The position numbers were made by a program, and so were the translations under genes. Under the pieces are notes generated by a model, which was not told where the DNA came from, searched no databases, and worked only from the letters and a program-made list of their open reading frames with translations. From Carcinoscorpius rotundicauda (lineage: Eukaryota; Arthropoda; Merostomata; Xiphosura; Limulidae), in assembly GCA_011833715.1 (NCBI GenBank), contig CM022393.1, positions 82,556,952 through 82,620,951 of the forward strand: 64,000 nt of DNA, given 5' to 3'. Shown here in pieces: positions 39,223 through 51,500 of this stretch. Position 1 is the stretch's first letter. Each line of letters opens with the position of its first letter.

Positions 39223-39300
39223 GTTGGTCATTATCAGGTTCACAAAGAAGGTCGAAACGTTGTTCGCTCCTCTACATAAAAAAAAAATTCTCACCCCATA
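39223..39300 (+). repeat. Dispersed repeat related to the 4313 fold-back
   Basis: Contains aagaaggtcgaaacgttgtt followed by cgctcctctacataaaa, matching the right arm of the 4313 repeat; the preceding ggtcattatcaggttc is inverted relative to that arm. Confidence 0.6.
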
Positions 39301-39587
39301 CCAGCCATTTTTACATATATAATGTGAAACCTTATCTGTATGTAGTGTTTTTATTAGTTATATGGAACATTCGAAATAATACGTTACCTTTTTTTCACAT
39401 AACTTGGTAACGAATCTTTATAATATTATCACGTTACGGTTTGGGGAAACGTTATGAGTACGACTGAAGTAAAATAGTTTTTAATTATAATTTTATTACG
39501 TACACTAGATAATGTAGCTCTCACTTCATAAACACAATACTCTGATCTGCCAAAAGTAACCGAAAAACTTGTAAACTATGTCACATG

Positions 39588-39857
39588 CCCTGCCCAACAC
39601 GTCTTTCAAGAGATAATCTGAGGATCGCGGTTTCGAATTCCAGTCGCACCAAGCATGCTCGATCTTTCATCCGTGTGGGCGTTATAATGTCACAATCAAT
39701 TTCACTATTCGTTGACAAAACAGTAGCCCAAGAGTTGGCGGTGGATGGTGATAACTAGCTGCCTTTCATGTCGTCTTACACTGCTAAATTAGGGACGGCT
39801 AGCGCAGATAGCCCTCGTGTAGCTTTGTGAGAAATTAAAAAAAACACAAAAACAAAC
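39588..39857 (+). mobile_element. SINE-A copy
   Basis: Head degraded (part of the A-box is missing); central domain and tail intact. Confidence 0.88.
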
Positions 39858-40339
39858 CTTCTAGAGAATTAAGTTAGTATTAATACATAGATTCATGAAA
39901 TATAAGGTTATTCGTAACAGTGTTAAATCTCAAGTGAGAAGTCTAAACAAACGTATTATGAAGCATAAGAAGTGAAAAAGTCGATATGAGAAATAGTTAA
40001 TAGTGTTTATGAAAGCTCGAGCCTATCAATCAGCATAGGTCAATGTGATGCTCTATCAAGAATATATTTCTCGTGCTTGGCTCCAACGTTGCAATATCAG
40101 CCTCTGGGAGCGACCAATACAACGTAAACAATCCTATATCTGTAATAATGCTTGGAGTCACCCGTAGAAGGATTAACGTGTAAAGTTAAATCATAATATT
40201 CCAGTTGTCAACAAGATATAAAAACAGCAATAATGACAAAATACACTAGACACCTGCCGGAATAAATCTAAGTTGATATTTCGTTTAATAACACCAGATA
40301 CTTAAGCTGTAGACAAGCGATAATAATTACAAAAAATAT

Positions 40340-40440
40340 TACCGAGAACCCATTCTAGGCTTTATTTCCACCATTTTGCTATACTTCTGGCGGCGCAAGG
40401 TACAAACTAAATCGCTAGTTAAGTGGTGCCATCTACTGTA
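40340..40440 (-). other. Possible orphan first exon
   Basis: On the minus strand an acceptor-like ttgtttacag (about 40441) is followed by untranslated sequence, then ATGGTGGAAATAAAGCCTAG, then a gtaata donor near 40339, reading MVEIKPRMGSR. Just upstream (about 40540-40600) are further donor-like gtaagt sites. I recognise no protein and found no following exon before IF1. Its exit phase (two bases) would fit IF1 exon 2, but a 16-kb link is speculative. Confidence 0.25.
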
Positions 40441-40909
40441 AACAAAAATTCAATCTGAATACTTTACCAGTGTAACACCATTAACCCCAAAGTACGAAAC
40501 ATTTGAATGTACATAATCTTAAAGAAAAGCGAAACAAATATACTTACATTTACAACGTTGGCTTATTCGTAGCTTACCTAGTAGAACTGCAAATATATAA
40601 CAAAAGGTATTCACAACACCATGAAGTGGTGTAGACATGATCTTTAACCTGTTCAGTGGTTTTCGTTTGGTGTATTAAATTCTGTGACTTTGTCTATACA
40701 ACGAGAGTCATTTTGCACCCTATTCTTGAGTTGGATCATTAAAAAAAGATTTATATTAACACTTGCAATCGCTTTCTATGCAAGAAATTTAAAATAAGAT
40801 ACACTGTCTACATCTGACATCACAGGCTTAACCTTTAGCCACAGACATGGTCAAATATTTTGTATCAAGTTCCTATAGAATGTGATTTATTAAAAGTGTT
40901 CTTGAAATC

Positions 40910-42685
40910 ATCGATAACTATACCCTGATACTATACCCTTTAGGAAAACCTGTTCACTGATGTGGCAATAAGTATACCCTGACACTATACCCTTTAGAAA
41001 AACCTGTTCACTGATATTTCAATCACTATACCCTGACACTATACCCTTTACGAGAACCTGTTCACTGATATTTCAATCACTATACCCTGATACTATACCC
41101 TTTACGAGAACCTGTTCACTGATATGTCAATAACTATACCCTGACACTATACCCTTTAGGAAAACCTGTTCACTGATATTTCAATCACTATACCCTGACA
41201 CTACACCCTTTAGAAAAACCTGTTCACTCATATGTCAATAACTATACCCTGACACTATACCCTTTAGGAAAACCGGTTCACTGATATTTCAATCACTATA
41301 CCCTGATACTATACCCTTTACGAGAACCTGTTCACTGATATGTCAATAACTATACCCTGACACTATACCCTTTAGGAAAACCTGTTCACTGATATTTCAA
41401 TCACTATACCCTGATACTATAACCTTTACGAGAACCTGTTCACTGATATGTCAATAACTATACCCTGACACTATACCCTTTAGGAAAACCTGTTCACTGA
41501 TATTTCAATCACTATACCCTGATACTATAACCTTTACGAGAACCTGTTCACTGATATGTCAATAACTATACTTTAACACTATACCCTTTAGGAAAACCTG
41601 TTCACTGATATTTCAATCACTATACCCTGATACTATAACCTTTACGAGAACCTGTTCACTGATATGTCAATAACTATACTCTGACACTATACCCTTTAGG
41701 AAAACCTGTTCACTGATATTTCAATCACTATACCCTGATACTATAACCTTTACGAGAACCTGTTCACTGATATGTCAATAACTATACCCTGACACTATAC
41801 CCTTTAGGAAAACCTGTTCACTGATATTTCAATCACTATACCCTGATACTATAACCTTTACGAGAACCTGTTCACTGATATGTCAATAACTATACTCTGA
41901 CACTATACCCTTTAGGAAAACCTGTTCACTGATATTTCAATCACTATACCCTGACACTACACCCTTTAGAAAAACCTGTTCACTGATATGTCAATAAATA
42001 TATTCTGACACTATACCATTCAGGAAAACCTGTTCACTCATATGTTAATAACTATACCCTTTAGGAAAACCTGTTCACTCATATGTCAATTACTATACCC
42101 TGACACTATACCCTTTAGGAAAACCTGTTCACTGATATTTCAATCACTATACCCTGACACTACACCCTTTAGAAAAACCTGTTCACTCATATGTCAATAA
42201 CTATACCCTGACACTATACCCTTTAGGAAAACCGGTTCACTGATATTTCAATCACTATACCCTGATACTATACCCTTTACGAGAACCTGTTCACTGATAT
42301 GTCAATAACTATACCCTGACACTATACCCTTTAGGAAAACCTGTTCACTGATATTTCAATCACTATACCCTGATACTATAACCTTTACGAGAACCTGTTC
42401 ACTGATATGTCAATAACTATACCCTGACACTATACCCTTTAGGAAAACCTGTTCACTGATATGTCAATAACTATACCCTGACACTACACCCTTTAGAAAA
42501 ACCTGTTCACTGATATGTCAATAACTATACCCTGACACTACACCCTTTAGAAAAACCTGTTCACTGATATGTCAATAACTATACCCTGACACTACACCCT
42601 TTAGAAAAAACTGTTCACTGATATGTCAATAACTATACCCTGACACAATACCCTTTAGGAAAACCTGTTCACTGATATGTCTAGG
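40910..42685. repeat. 54-bp satellite-like array, about 33 copies
   Basis: The unit reads actataccctgacactata then ccctttaggaaaacctgttc then actgatatttcaatc. Units alternate between ggaaaacc/gtcaataac and cgagaacc/tttcaatcac types, giving a 108-bp higher-order period over much of the array. A shortened unit occurs near 42040. Confidence 0.96.
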
Positions 42686-43462
42686 AGAATTGGATGGTAT
42701 CAACATCGTCATCACATTATCTTTAACTTTATCCACCCACATCTGACACATCATCAAGAACACCACTTTTAACTCCCGATCACTGGTATCAGTATCACGT
42801 TACTACTGACATCAGGCTGTTCCATATGAAATTTCGGTTTTTGATATTTGCAAATCTGAAATTCAAGTTTTAGTAGCTGAAAAAGGAGAATTGCCGTAAA
42901 GTTGTCAGAATAATATAGTATATTGTCTGGCTCATTTCAAACTCACTTTATTTTTCTTATTCAAAAAACTAAATCATATTTATACTGATTTTTGTCACCA
43001 TGGATAAATCTGATATTTGCGCAATTTTATTGCACGAGTTCAAACTTTGTCACAGTATGGCGACAACAGCTCATGATGTCAATCATGCAGTCGATAATTG
43101 CACAGCTGATGAATGCAAAACACAGTGTTGGTTCAGGAGAATTTGCACTGGTGACACAGGCCTTCAAAATGAGCCTTGAGGCCGCCCTCAGACAACAATT
43201 AATGAAAAAGGATTGAAGACCTTAGTTGAATCAGGCAATCACCAAACCGGAAGAGAACATGATGACAAACTTAATATTCATTATTCAACATTGTTTAACA
43301 ATTGAAAACTCTCGATAAATTAGTACCTCACGAATTTACTGAACAAATAATATGAGTTGAAATTTGTTCCTTGCTCCTTACTTGCAACAAAAACGACACG
43401 TTTTTCCATAGAATTGTTACCTGTGATGAAAAGTGGATTACTTTCGACAATCGACGACCATC

Positions 43463-43720
43463 CAGACATTGGCTTGACCATGATGAAGTACCAAAACCAG
43501 ATCTTCACGACGATCCGGACAGTGGCTTGACCATGATGAAGTGTCAAAACCAGATCTTCACGACGATCTGGACAGTGGCTTGACCATGATGAAGTACCAA
43601 AACCAAATCCTCACGATGATCCGGACAGTGGTTTGACCACGATGAAGTATCAAAACCAGATCTTCACGACGATCCAAACAGTGGCTTGGCTATGATGAAG
43701 TACCAAAACCAGATCTTCAC
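43463..43720 (+). repeat. 53-bp tandem array inside the mariner
   Basis: About five copies of a 53-bp unit around gacagtggcttgaccatgat and caaaaccagatcttcac. The unit derives from the WLDHDEVPKP-coding part of the transposase. The unit length is not a multiple of three, so each copy shifts frame. Confidence 0.85.
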
Positions 43721-43933
43721 CCTAGGAAGCTTATAATCAGTGTGTGATGGTCATCATTCTTAAGCCCCGGAGAAACAATCACAGCAAAAAAATATTGTCG
43801 TGAACCTGAAATTATGCATTAAAATTGTCACGGAAACATCCAACAATAGTCAGTCACAGTGAACACGTACTCCTTCATGACAATGTTTGACCTCATGTCC
43901 AAAAACTAAACGAATTTCATTATGAAAATTCTC

Positions 43934-44240
43934 CTCATCCACCATATTCACCAGATCTTCCCCCTACAGACTGGGACCACCATATTTACCAGATCTTCTC
44001 CCTGCAGATTTGCACCACCATATTCACCAGATCTTCCCCCTACAGATTGGCACCACCATATTCAAAAGATCTTCCCTCGACAGATTGGCACCACCATATT
44101 CACCAGATCTTCACCCTACAGATTGGCACCATCATACTCACCAGATCTTCCTCTACAGATTGGCACCACCATATTCACCAAATCTTCCCCCTACAGATTG
44201 GCACCACCATATTCACCAGATCTTCCCCTACAGATTGGCA
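43934..44240 (+). repeat. 38-bp tandem array inside the mariner
   Basis: About eight copies of a 37-38-bp unit (cagattggcaccaccatatt, then caccagatcttccccta), derived from the PPYSPDLPPTD-coding part of the transposase. Confidence 0.88.
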
Positions 44241-45039
44241 CTATTTCAAACATGTTTATATTATTTAAATGGGAAAAACACTTTTTCAAACAAAAGGTAA
44301 ATTAAAAGTTCCTTCGAAGACTTCATTCCATTAAAGAATGTCCAATGCTTTAAAGATGGCATTTATAAACTTACAACTTGTGAGCAAAAGTGTATAGGAG
44401 CTTATTTTGGTTTAATAAATTAAACAAGAAAAAGATGTATCGGTTTCACATTTTCCTTTAAAAATCCAACATTTCACATGCAACAGCCTGATAAGATAAC
44501 ATCGCGTGATGTTGAAAGTACTGCTGAAATTCTGTCAAGCTATATTAATCTACGTTAACATTTTAAGAGTTACCTCCAAACAAGTTCGTTTATCTTTCCA
44601 CTGCCATCAAAAGTTTTCGATTTATTCTTTGCAGCTAAGTCAATTTCATTCGTACACCATATGACTTAAAACAGTTTCTGGGATTCAGTACTGATTAGTT
44701 TCCCTTACAATAGCTTACACAACAGTGTCATTGTGTGAATGACAGTTTCTTGTTCTTGATAGCGCCATAAGCCGCACATTAGGATAAAATCAATTACTGA
44801 AATCATAAGATATATATGAGAGCGTTACAACAAGTTACAAACGAAAGCTCGTTTTACATCTAATATTAGAACAAGTCACACGATAAGACGTGATTAACTT
44901 CTGAAAGCACAGAAAAAAAAACATGGTAATGAAAAGTAACATTTATATTTGTGAGCACGATCATTTAGAAAGATATTTCCCATTTCATATTAAAACAACT
45001 GACAAATAGAAAAGCATATCTCACTTAATGTTACAAATC

Positions 45040-45345
45040 ACGCTTGAGAACATAGCTCACATGTATGTGATGCTACTACAAGCTATCCACGCGAAGACAT
45101 CCCTTACTGATAATATTAAGGCAAGCCACACCTGAGAACATGGCTCACTAGTGATATTATATCAAGCCATCCACATGAGAAAATGGTTCATTGGTCATAT
45201 TACAACAGGTAATCCACAAGTATAGTTCCTTGGTGATGTTATAATAAGCCATTCATGTGAGAACATGTTTCATTGGTAATGTCACAATAAGCCTCACACG
45301 AGAACATGGCTCACTGGTGGTGTTTCGGCAAGCCACATGTGAGGA
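45040..45345. repeat. Degenerate ~42-bp tandem array
   Basis: About seven diverged units with the core gagaacatggctcactggt followed by gat(a)tta and aagcca. It lies just beyond the DYRK4 stop. Confidence 0.6.
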
Positions 45346-45525
45346 ACGAAATCTAACCAATAGTGACATAACTTTTCACTGCAGCTGGTCTACACACAAA
45401 CTATACTATGAAGGATGACGCAGCCAAATACACCAAACACAAATGTATCAGCTGCTCCGCGATATGTTGTTTTAAAATTCTTTGGCAACACGTTTACAGG
45501 AATGTGACACTTTTCAGGGTCTCTT

Positions 45526-48500
45526 TCACAATATTGGTGGCAAAAACATTCCGGAATCTTCCAGGGGACCTTCTAAATCCCCAAAAGCTGTGTCTGTACT
45601 GTCAAATGAACCAAGGATCACTAGAACAAAAGGAAATGAAACCAGTACTTAATAAAACAAAATTAAAAAGTTTACAATACAGCTATAGTATTACTATCGA
45701 TATATACGATATAAATGGAGGAATATTACAATGTTTTCAAATTCTATGAATTAGTACATCGACTCTGTGTCGCGTGAACTGGATAGCTTTAGTTTTGTAG
45801 AAATGCGATTGTGTCAGATAGAACAATCATGATACAATAACCTCCTGGAGAACTCATTGTGATTTTAATGTTCGTAATACGGAATCATAAGCAACTGCGG
45901 TTAAAAAGTGACTTTTAAAATACACTCGTGGAAATACAGAACATATTTAATATATACATGCTCCAAACCCGAAATTAACCATAATTACATTGACACAATC
46001 TCATACCTAAAACACTTTCAGGCAAACGTTAACCTTATTATCGACATAGAGACATCTGAAAAACAATTACGGTTAACAGCACTGTTACAAATATATCAGC
46101 CTTCATTAAAAATGTTTTCACCATTCAAATCTATAGATTTTATTAATTACTGAGTGGGACTGTAAATATTACGTAATCAACAGCATGTGTCCATGTAAAT
46201 TTTTATGCTCCCAAAACTGTGAAATCATGTGTTATCAGCTTTATGTGTAAATTATTATATCCTGCGTTAGCAAAACCACGTGAATTTGTAAAATATTGGC
46301 AGCGCCATGTTGAACATAACACTTTATATCCTTGTGTATGATTTCACAATATTAGGTATATTTTCTATAGTAAAACCGTAGAATCTTACGAAATTACACC
46401 ACAGGAAACTATAGAATTATAATTAATTTAATAATGCGTCACAGAAAAATTCCGTTTTACCAACTCGTTAGATGTGGGTAGAAAAACAAGAGCAAAACGA
46501 ACAATGTGTATGTTTACGAAACGCTATGGAAGTTGCACTATATGCAAAGGTAAAATCCTATCTAACTTACACGATTCTTCCGAGACAGCTTTGCTGAAAG
46601 AACGAGAATCCTTCCTCTTAAGATGACCTTTGACTCCCTTGAAGACATTGTGGATTGTTGGCAGATGTTCTAAAGCAACGACGAAAATTTTCTCTCTAAG
46701 AGGCATAGCATATTTAAAGAATTAAAATGATTTTGTGAAACATTCATCATCCTTATTAATTGAAAGAGGGTTTACGTAAGCAAGATAAATTGTTATTAAC
46801 ACTAAAGTCTATGGATTTTTTTGTTTGTTGTTCTTATTTTGAATACTTAAAGATTCAAAGAAACCCCAGAGCGTTTGACTCACAATCTGAGAGCCCAGGG
46901 TTCGAAATTCCTTCCCACCAAACATTTCGTATTTCATCCGTGGGGACGTTGTAATGTTATAGTCAGTTTCACTACTTGTGAGTAAAATGGTATCTCAAGA
47001 GTTGGCAGTGAATGGTGAGGACCAACTGTTTTTCATATCGTCTTTCACTGGCCCCCCAGTGGCACAGTGGTATGTCTGCGGACTTACACACTAAAAACCG
47101 GGTTTCGATACCCGTGGTGGGCAGACACAGATATCCCATTGTGTAGCTTTGTGCTTAATTCAAAATAAATAAATAAAAAAGTATTTCACTGCCAAATTGG
47201 GGATAGCTAACGCAGAGAGCAAAATTCAAATCAAACTATAAACCTCAAATACACCTAAGTGAACTTAGCTATGCAATTTGGAACACTTTTTAAAAATATG
47301 TCAATTTTCAGGGTTTCTTTCATAACATGGGTATGGGTGGCAAAACATTCCAAAACCTTCCAAAATATCTTTTAGATCCCCACAATTTCCGTCTGTACGA
47401 GGTCACAGAAACAAATGAACTCAGTAGTAACTCTGGGGGTTTATTAACCTAAAAAAGGGAGTTTTAATACCCACTGTGCAGCTTTGCACTTAATAACTAA
47501 TAACTAACATAAGTTTAGTTTTATCATGAAATATTAGCACCCAGATGGAGTTGAAGAAGAGAGACGTTTGATAAACATTTTTTTATCTGAAAAAGGCATT
47601 AGTGGAAAGTCTAATGGCTTGTAACACTAAAAAATGAGGTTTCGGATCCCACGGAAAGCAGAGCAGACATGCCCCATTGTGTAGCTTTGTGTTACGCAAC
47701 AAACAAATAAGTTAACACCAGTAACACAGTCCAGTGAAATACAAAAAAATTGCATCCTTTATGCACACATATGATGTTGATTGATTATTTACTTTGGTAT
47801 AAAACTGTTCGATATCAGCCGGTTTCTTCTTAACCTGTTCAGTGTCGCAGACGAGTTAATTCGTTCTCAATAATACCTAACTTCAACGCTAGATCTCAGC
47901 ACCATACATGAATTTGACCTACTAACACATTGTTTCACTTTCGATCGAAAATGGCGTGACGAAAAAGTTACAAAATGAAGAAGTATTAGAGTTGTATTTT
48001 GAACTTGGTTCGGAGTTGCCGTAGTAGCTGAAATACTTGGCAGTCAACAGGTTAATATTTGTTTCCATTTTACAGGTTATAAGGATCAGGTGGCTGATAG
48101 TTCAGTGTAAACGCTCTCTTTTTTCACAGACCGGCAGAACGAAACAGGTTCAGTTTTGTATTTATTTACCCTAGAAAACACGAATCTATTTAACTCCAGT
48201 TTCATCTCTGGATGGATTGCAAAAGAAACAGACCAAGTTTGCTACGTACTAATAGAGTGTTATTCTGGGTAAATAATTTCGCTTCTACTTCGTTTAAAGT
48301 TCCAAAGTTAGGCTTAAAAAATTACCAGAATTTTGGAAAGTTGTGCTATCTCAGGAGATTCAGTTTGTTTGGAATTTCTTCAATCAGACTGTTTTAACGA
48401 AATAGATAGTAAATATAACAGACTGAGAACTTCCAACCTGGTCACTCGGTTCATAAACATATTTGGTTAATTATTTCTTCTTAGAAAACTCAACAATTCC

Positions 48501-51500
48501 ATTTTCAGATGATCGAATTTATCATTGTACGAGTAAAGCTTCAAGAGTACCTCTTATTAAAGCCTTGGGTGTTTTCTTAAAGAAAGTCCATATCGGACTA
48601 CCTGCTGTTTCTATAGAGAAGAATCGAACCTCTATTTTTAGCGCTGTAAATCTAAAGACTTACTACTGTCTCACAAGGGGACTCATTGAAGCCACAAATC
48701 CCGTATATGGTTCATTTGCACACATTTTACATTCGTGTTCGACTATTGAAACTGCACACGTGCTGCTCTGGACCAACAGCCTCAGTAAAGTATAGAACAT
48801 GGATTTGATGTACCTCTGTTTATCTTACACAGTCTTCCTGTTGGTTGAATAGTACGTTTCGTTTGGAAGAAAGTATCAGTAAATTCTCCGTATAAGTTTG
48901 GTTTGACCTTTTTTTTTTCCAGATTCATCATCCCTGGCACAGTTGAAACGTTGGTATGGACAGGCAGTATCAAGGTACCAGACGGTACAACATTTTAGAA
49001 CATATAATGACCACAGAAGAACTAACGTCCAGGTGGTGTTCTCTGTTTTCATTATTTCATTATTGAAGCAATTTCAGGCTTTGTTTGTTTGTTTTGGAAT
49101 TTCGCACAAAGCTACTCGAGGGCTATCTGTGCTAGCCGTCCCTAATTTAGCAGTGTAAGACTAGAGGGAAGGCAGCTAGTCATCACCACCCACCGCCAAC
49201 TCTTGGGCTACTCTTTCACCAACGAATAGTGGGATTGACCGTCACATTATACACCCTCACGGCTGGGAGGGCGAGCATGTTTTAGCGCGACGCGGGCGCG
49301 AACCAGCGACCCTTAGATTACGAGTGCACGCCTTAACGCGCTCGGCCATGCCAGGCCCCAACTTCAGGCAACAGACGTTTTATTCAACAAATTTAATATG
49401 AGGCCAGTTGAAAAATGCCTCCGAAATTTCGGTGATGAAGTTCGTCTTTCATACTATATACTGGCTCCTTCTGTAAAGATGAAATCTCTAAGCAATCTCT
49501 GAACAACTTGGAGAGAAATGTTCTCGTAGCAGGTCGCAAAAGTTTGTGAATAATTTATTTTTAACTAAGTCCGAAGCGGAAAAGGTTTGAGTATCAGATA
49601 AAGACATATTCAGTGACATGGGAGTTAAAATCTTCAGAGGGATCGAATCTCAATGTTGATCTCATTCTTGTCGCTAGGTTTAGAAAGTTTGACGAATGAA
49701 GACATCGCAAATAGATATACTAAAATATCTATCTTTATACTCTACGTATGACAGAAGATCTGACATTTTGTGGCGTAGCACCAAAAGACGCTAAGGTAGA
49801 GACCATTATTTTACGTTAATATAAGTTGGAACACAAAATACACAACATTTCTGTACTTATTAACTGAGGACCGAGGCGAGTTTGAACATAACCGGTATTA
49901 ACTTTGGAGATCATCAGAGTATGAACTGAAATAACAGAAAAGTACCTGTTTCTGTTTCGCTGACTGTCAGAGAATGAACTGCTTTAGAAGTAACACATCG
50001 GCCATCTTTAGTTCCTGATAACCAAGGGTGTCTAAGGGCTTCATCTGGAGTCATTCGAAGGTCAGGATCCCATCTACAGTCAACAAACATCAAAGGTCTT
50101 CACAATAGTTACATAACAAGTAACTAGCATTTCATGTAATAAGAGTTTTGTCGTCAGACAGTTTCACACTAGAATGATAATGAATGATCTTAAAACTTAG
50201 TATATGACACACTAACAACAATACGAAGAAATAATAGACAATAGACATTACCTATTGCACGTTAGTTGTGTAAGTACTGTTTAAAAATAGCAGATCACAC
50301 ATAACACGTTTGTTAAACACTGAGTATGTAAGCACAATCTTTAAACATAGCAGATTGTACACAACACATTTGCTTAGCCTTAGTACAAACTTTAAAAAAA
50401 CTTTTTAAAAAATCCAAAAATAGCAAATCGTATTCAATATATTTGATAAACATTAGGTATATAAACAGTATTTTTTTAAAAAAAAATTGGAACATCGTAC
50501 TCAAGACTTTTGCTAAGAAAATCCACAAATGGATCTTGGGCACACATTAAAACAGACTCCAAGGTTTTTGAAGACGGTTTTCTTTTCAAGCCTTTACTAT
50601 TCACAAGATTTCTGGGATGACCTTTGGAGTCTGAAAGCAGGAAAGTTAAACACTGAATAAACCAACAGCTCGTATTCTTTAAGATATTGAAGAAATCACT
50701 AAAACTATTTTGAGTTACTGATGCAAAGACAATATAAATATTTAATTTTTTAGAGTGCACGAATGCCGGATGCACACATAATGTTCATGATGTTCAAATG
50801 TTCTTTTACGGTTGGTTTGCTACTAATTGATCCCAATCACACCAAACACAATCGCCCTTTCAGCCGTGGGGGTGTTATAATGAGAAGGTGAATCCCACTA
50901 TTCATTCGTTGAAGAGCAGCCTAACAATTGGCGGTGGGTGGTGGTGACTAGCTGCCTTCCCTCTATTCTTACACTACTAAATTAGGGACGGCTAGTATGG
51001 ATAGCTCTCGAGTAGCTTTACGCGAAATTCAAATCAAATAAACAATTGTTAGTGATGTAAAATCTGTGCAACAGGCTGTTTGTCCATCAGAGGAATCGCA
51101 TTCCAAGTTTTAGTATCACAAGTTCTCGAGTTTCCAGTGAGCTACCAGGAATTATATTCAGTTCGTAAATATGACAACGCGTGTAAAAGAACAATCACCA
51201 ATAAATTCTAACACGTCACAAGGTCTCAAATACGTAAAACATAATATTTTCTGGCATATTTTAACGATAAATATCTTAAAGGTTTTGTCTGTTGTCTTTT
51301 TTTATCCTCACCAAAAAATAGCCTCCGACGAGATGCCATTTCAAGCAATTCAGTTGGAGGTGGTCCAATTATCTCCATGATGCAGGCCAACTGATCTGTT
51401 TCATTTTCACCTGGGAATAATGGAAATCCGGTGTAAAGTTCTGCCAGAATAGAACCCAGGCTCCACATGTCAATAGCGGTTCCATAAGGAAGCCCGAGAA

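Larger units (their letters stand above)
43000..44412 (+). pseudogene. Mariner transposase pseudogene
   Basis: Reads from an ATG at 43000 (MDKSDICAILLHEFKLCHS), then shifts frame. Recognisable later pieces are HRIVTCDEKWITFDNRR near 43413 (containing the first catalytic Asp), SPGETITAKKYC near 43770, and PPYSPDLPPTDWH (the last catalytic Asp region), which is repeated about eight times in a tandem array. Frameshifts, stops and the expansions make it non-functional. Confidence 0.85.
42812..44491 (+). mobile_element. Mariner transposon with internal tandem expansions
   Basis: Imperfect terminal inverted repeats begin tcaggctgttccatatgaaa at 42812 and, reversed, tcaggctgttgcatgtgaaa ending at 44491. 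A TA follows on the right; the left flank is CA, read as a mutated TA. Length 1680 bp against about 1.3 kb for a typical mariner; the excess comes from two internal tandem arrays. Confidence 0.88.

Noticed and set aside
40910..42685. Regular array resembling CRISPR
   Set aside because: Eukaryotic context, no unique spacers between repeats and no cas genes; it is a head-to-tail tandem repeat.
45408..45749. Plus-strand 113-codon frame
   Set aside because: Antisense of the DYRK4 terminal exon, which has a splice acceptor, matching phase and the family's LPP-type ending on the minus strand.
48922..49040. Plus-strand exon candidate after ttttttttccag
   Set aside because: Good acceptor-like tract but no convincing donor, no recognised protein, and it lies within an intron of the minus-strand DYRK gene.
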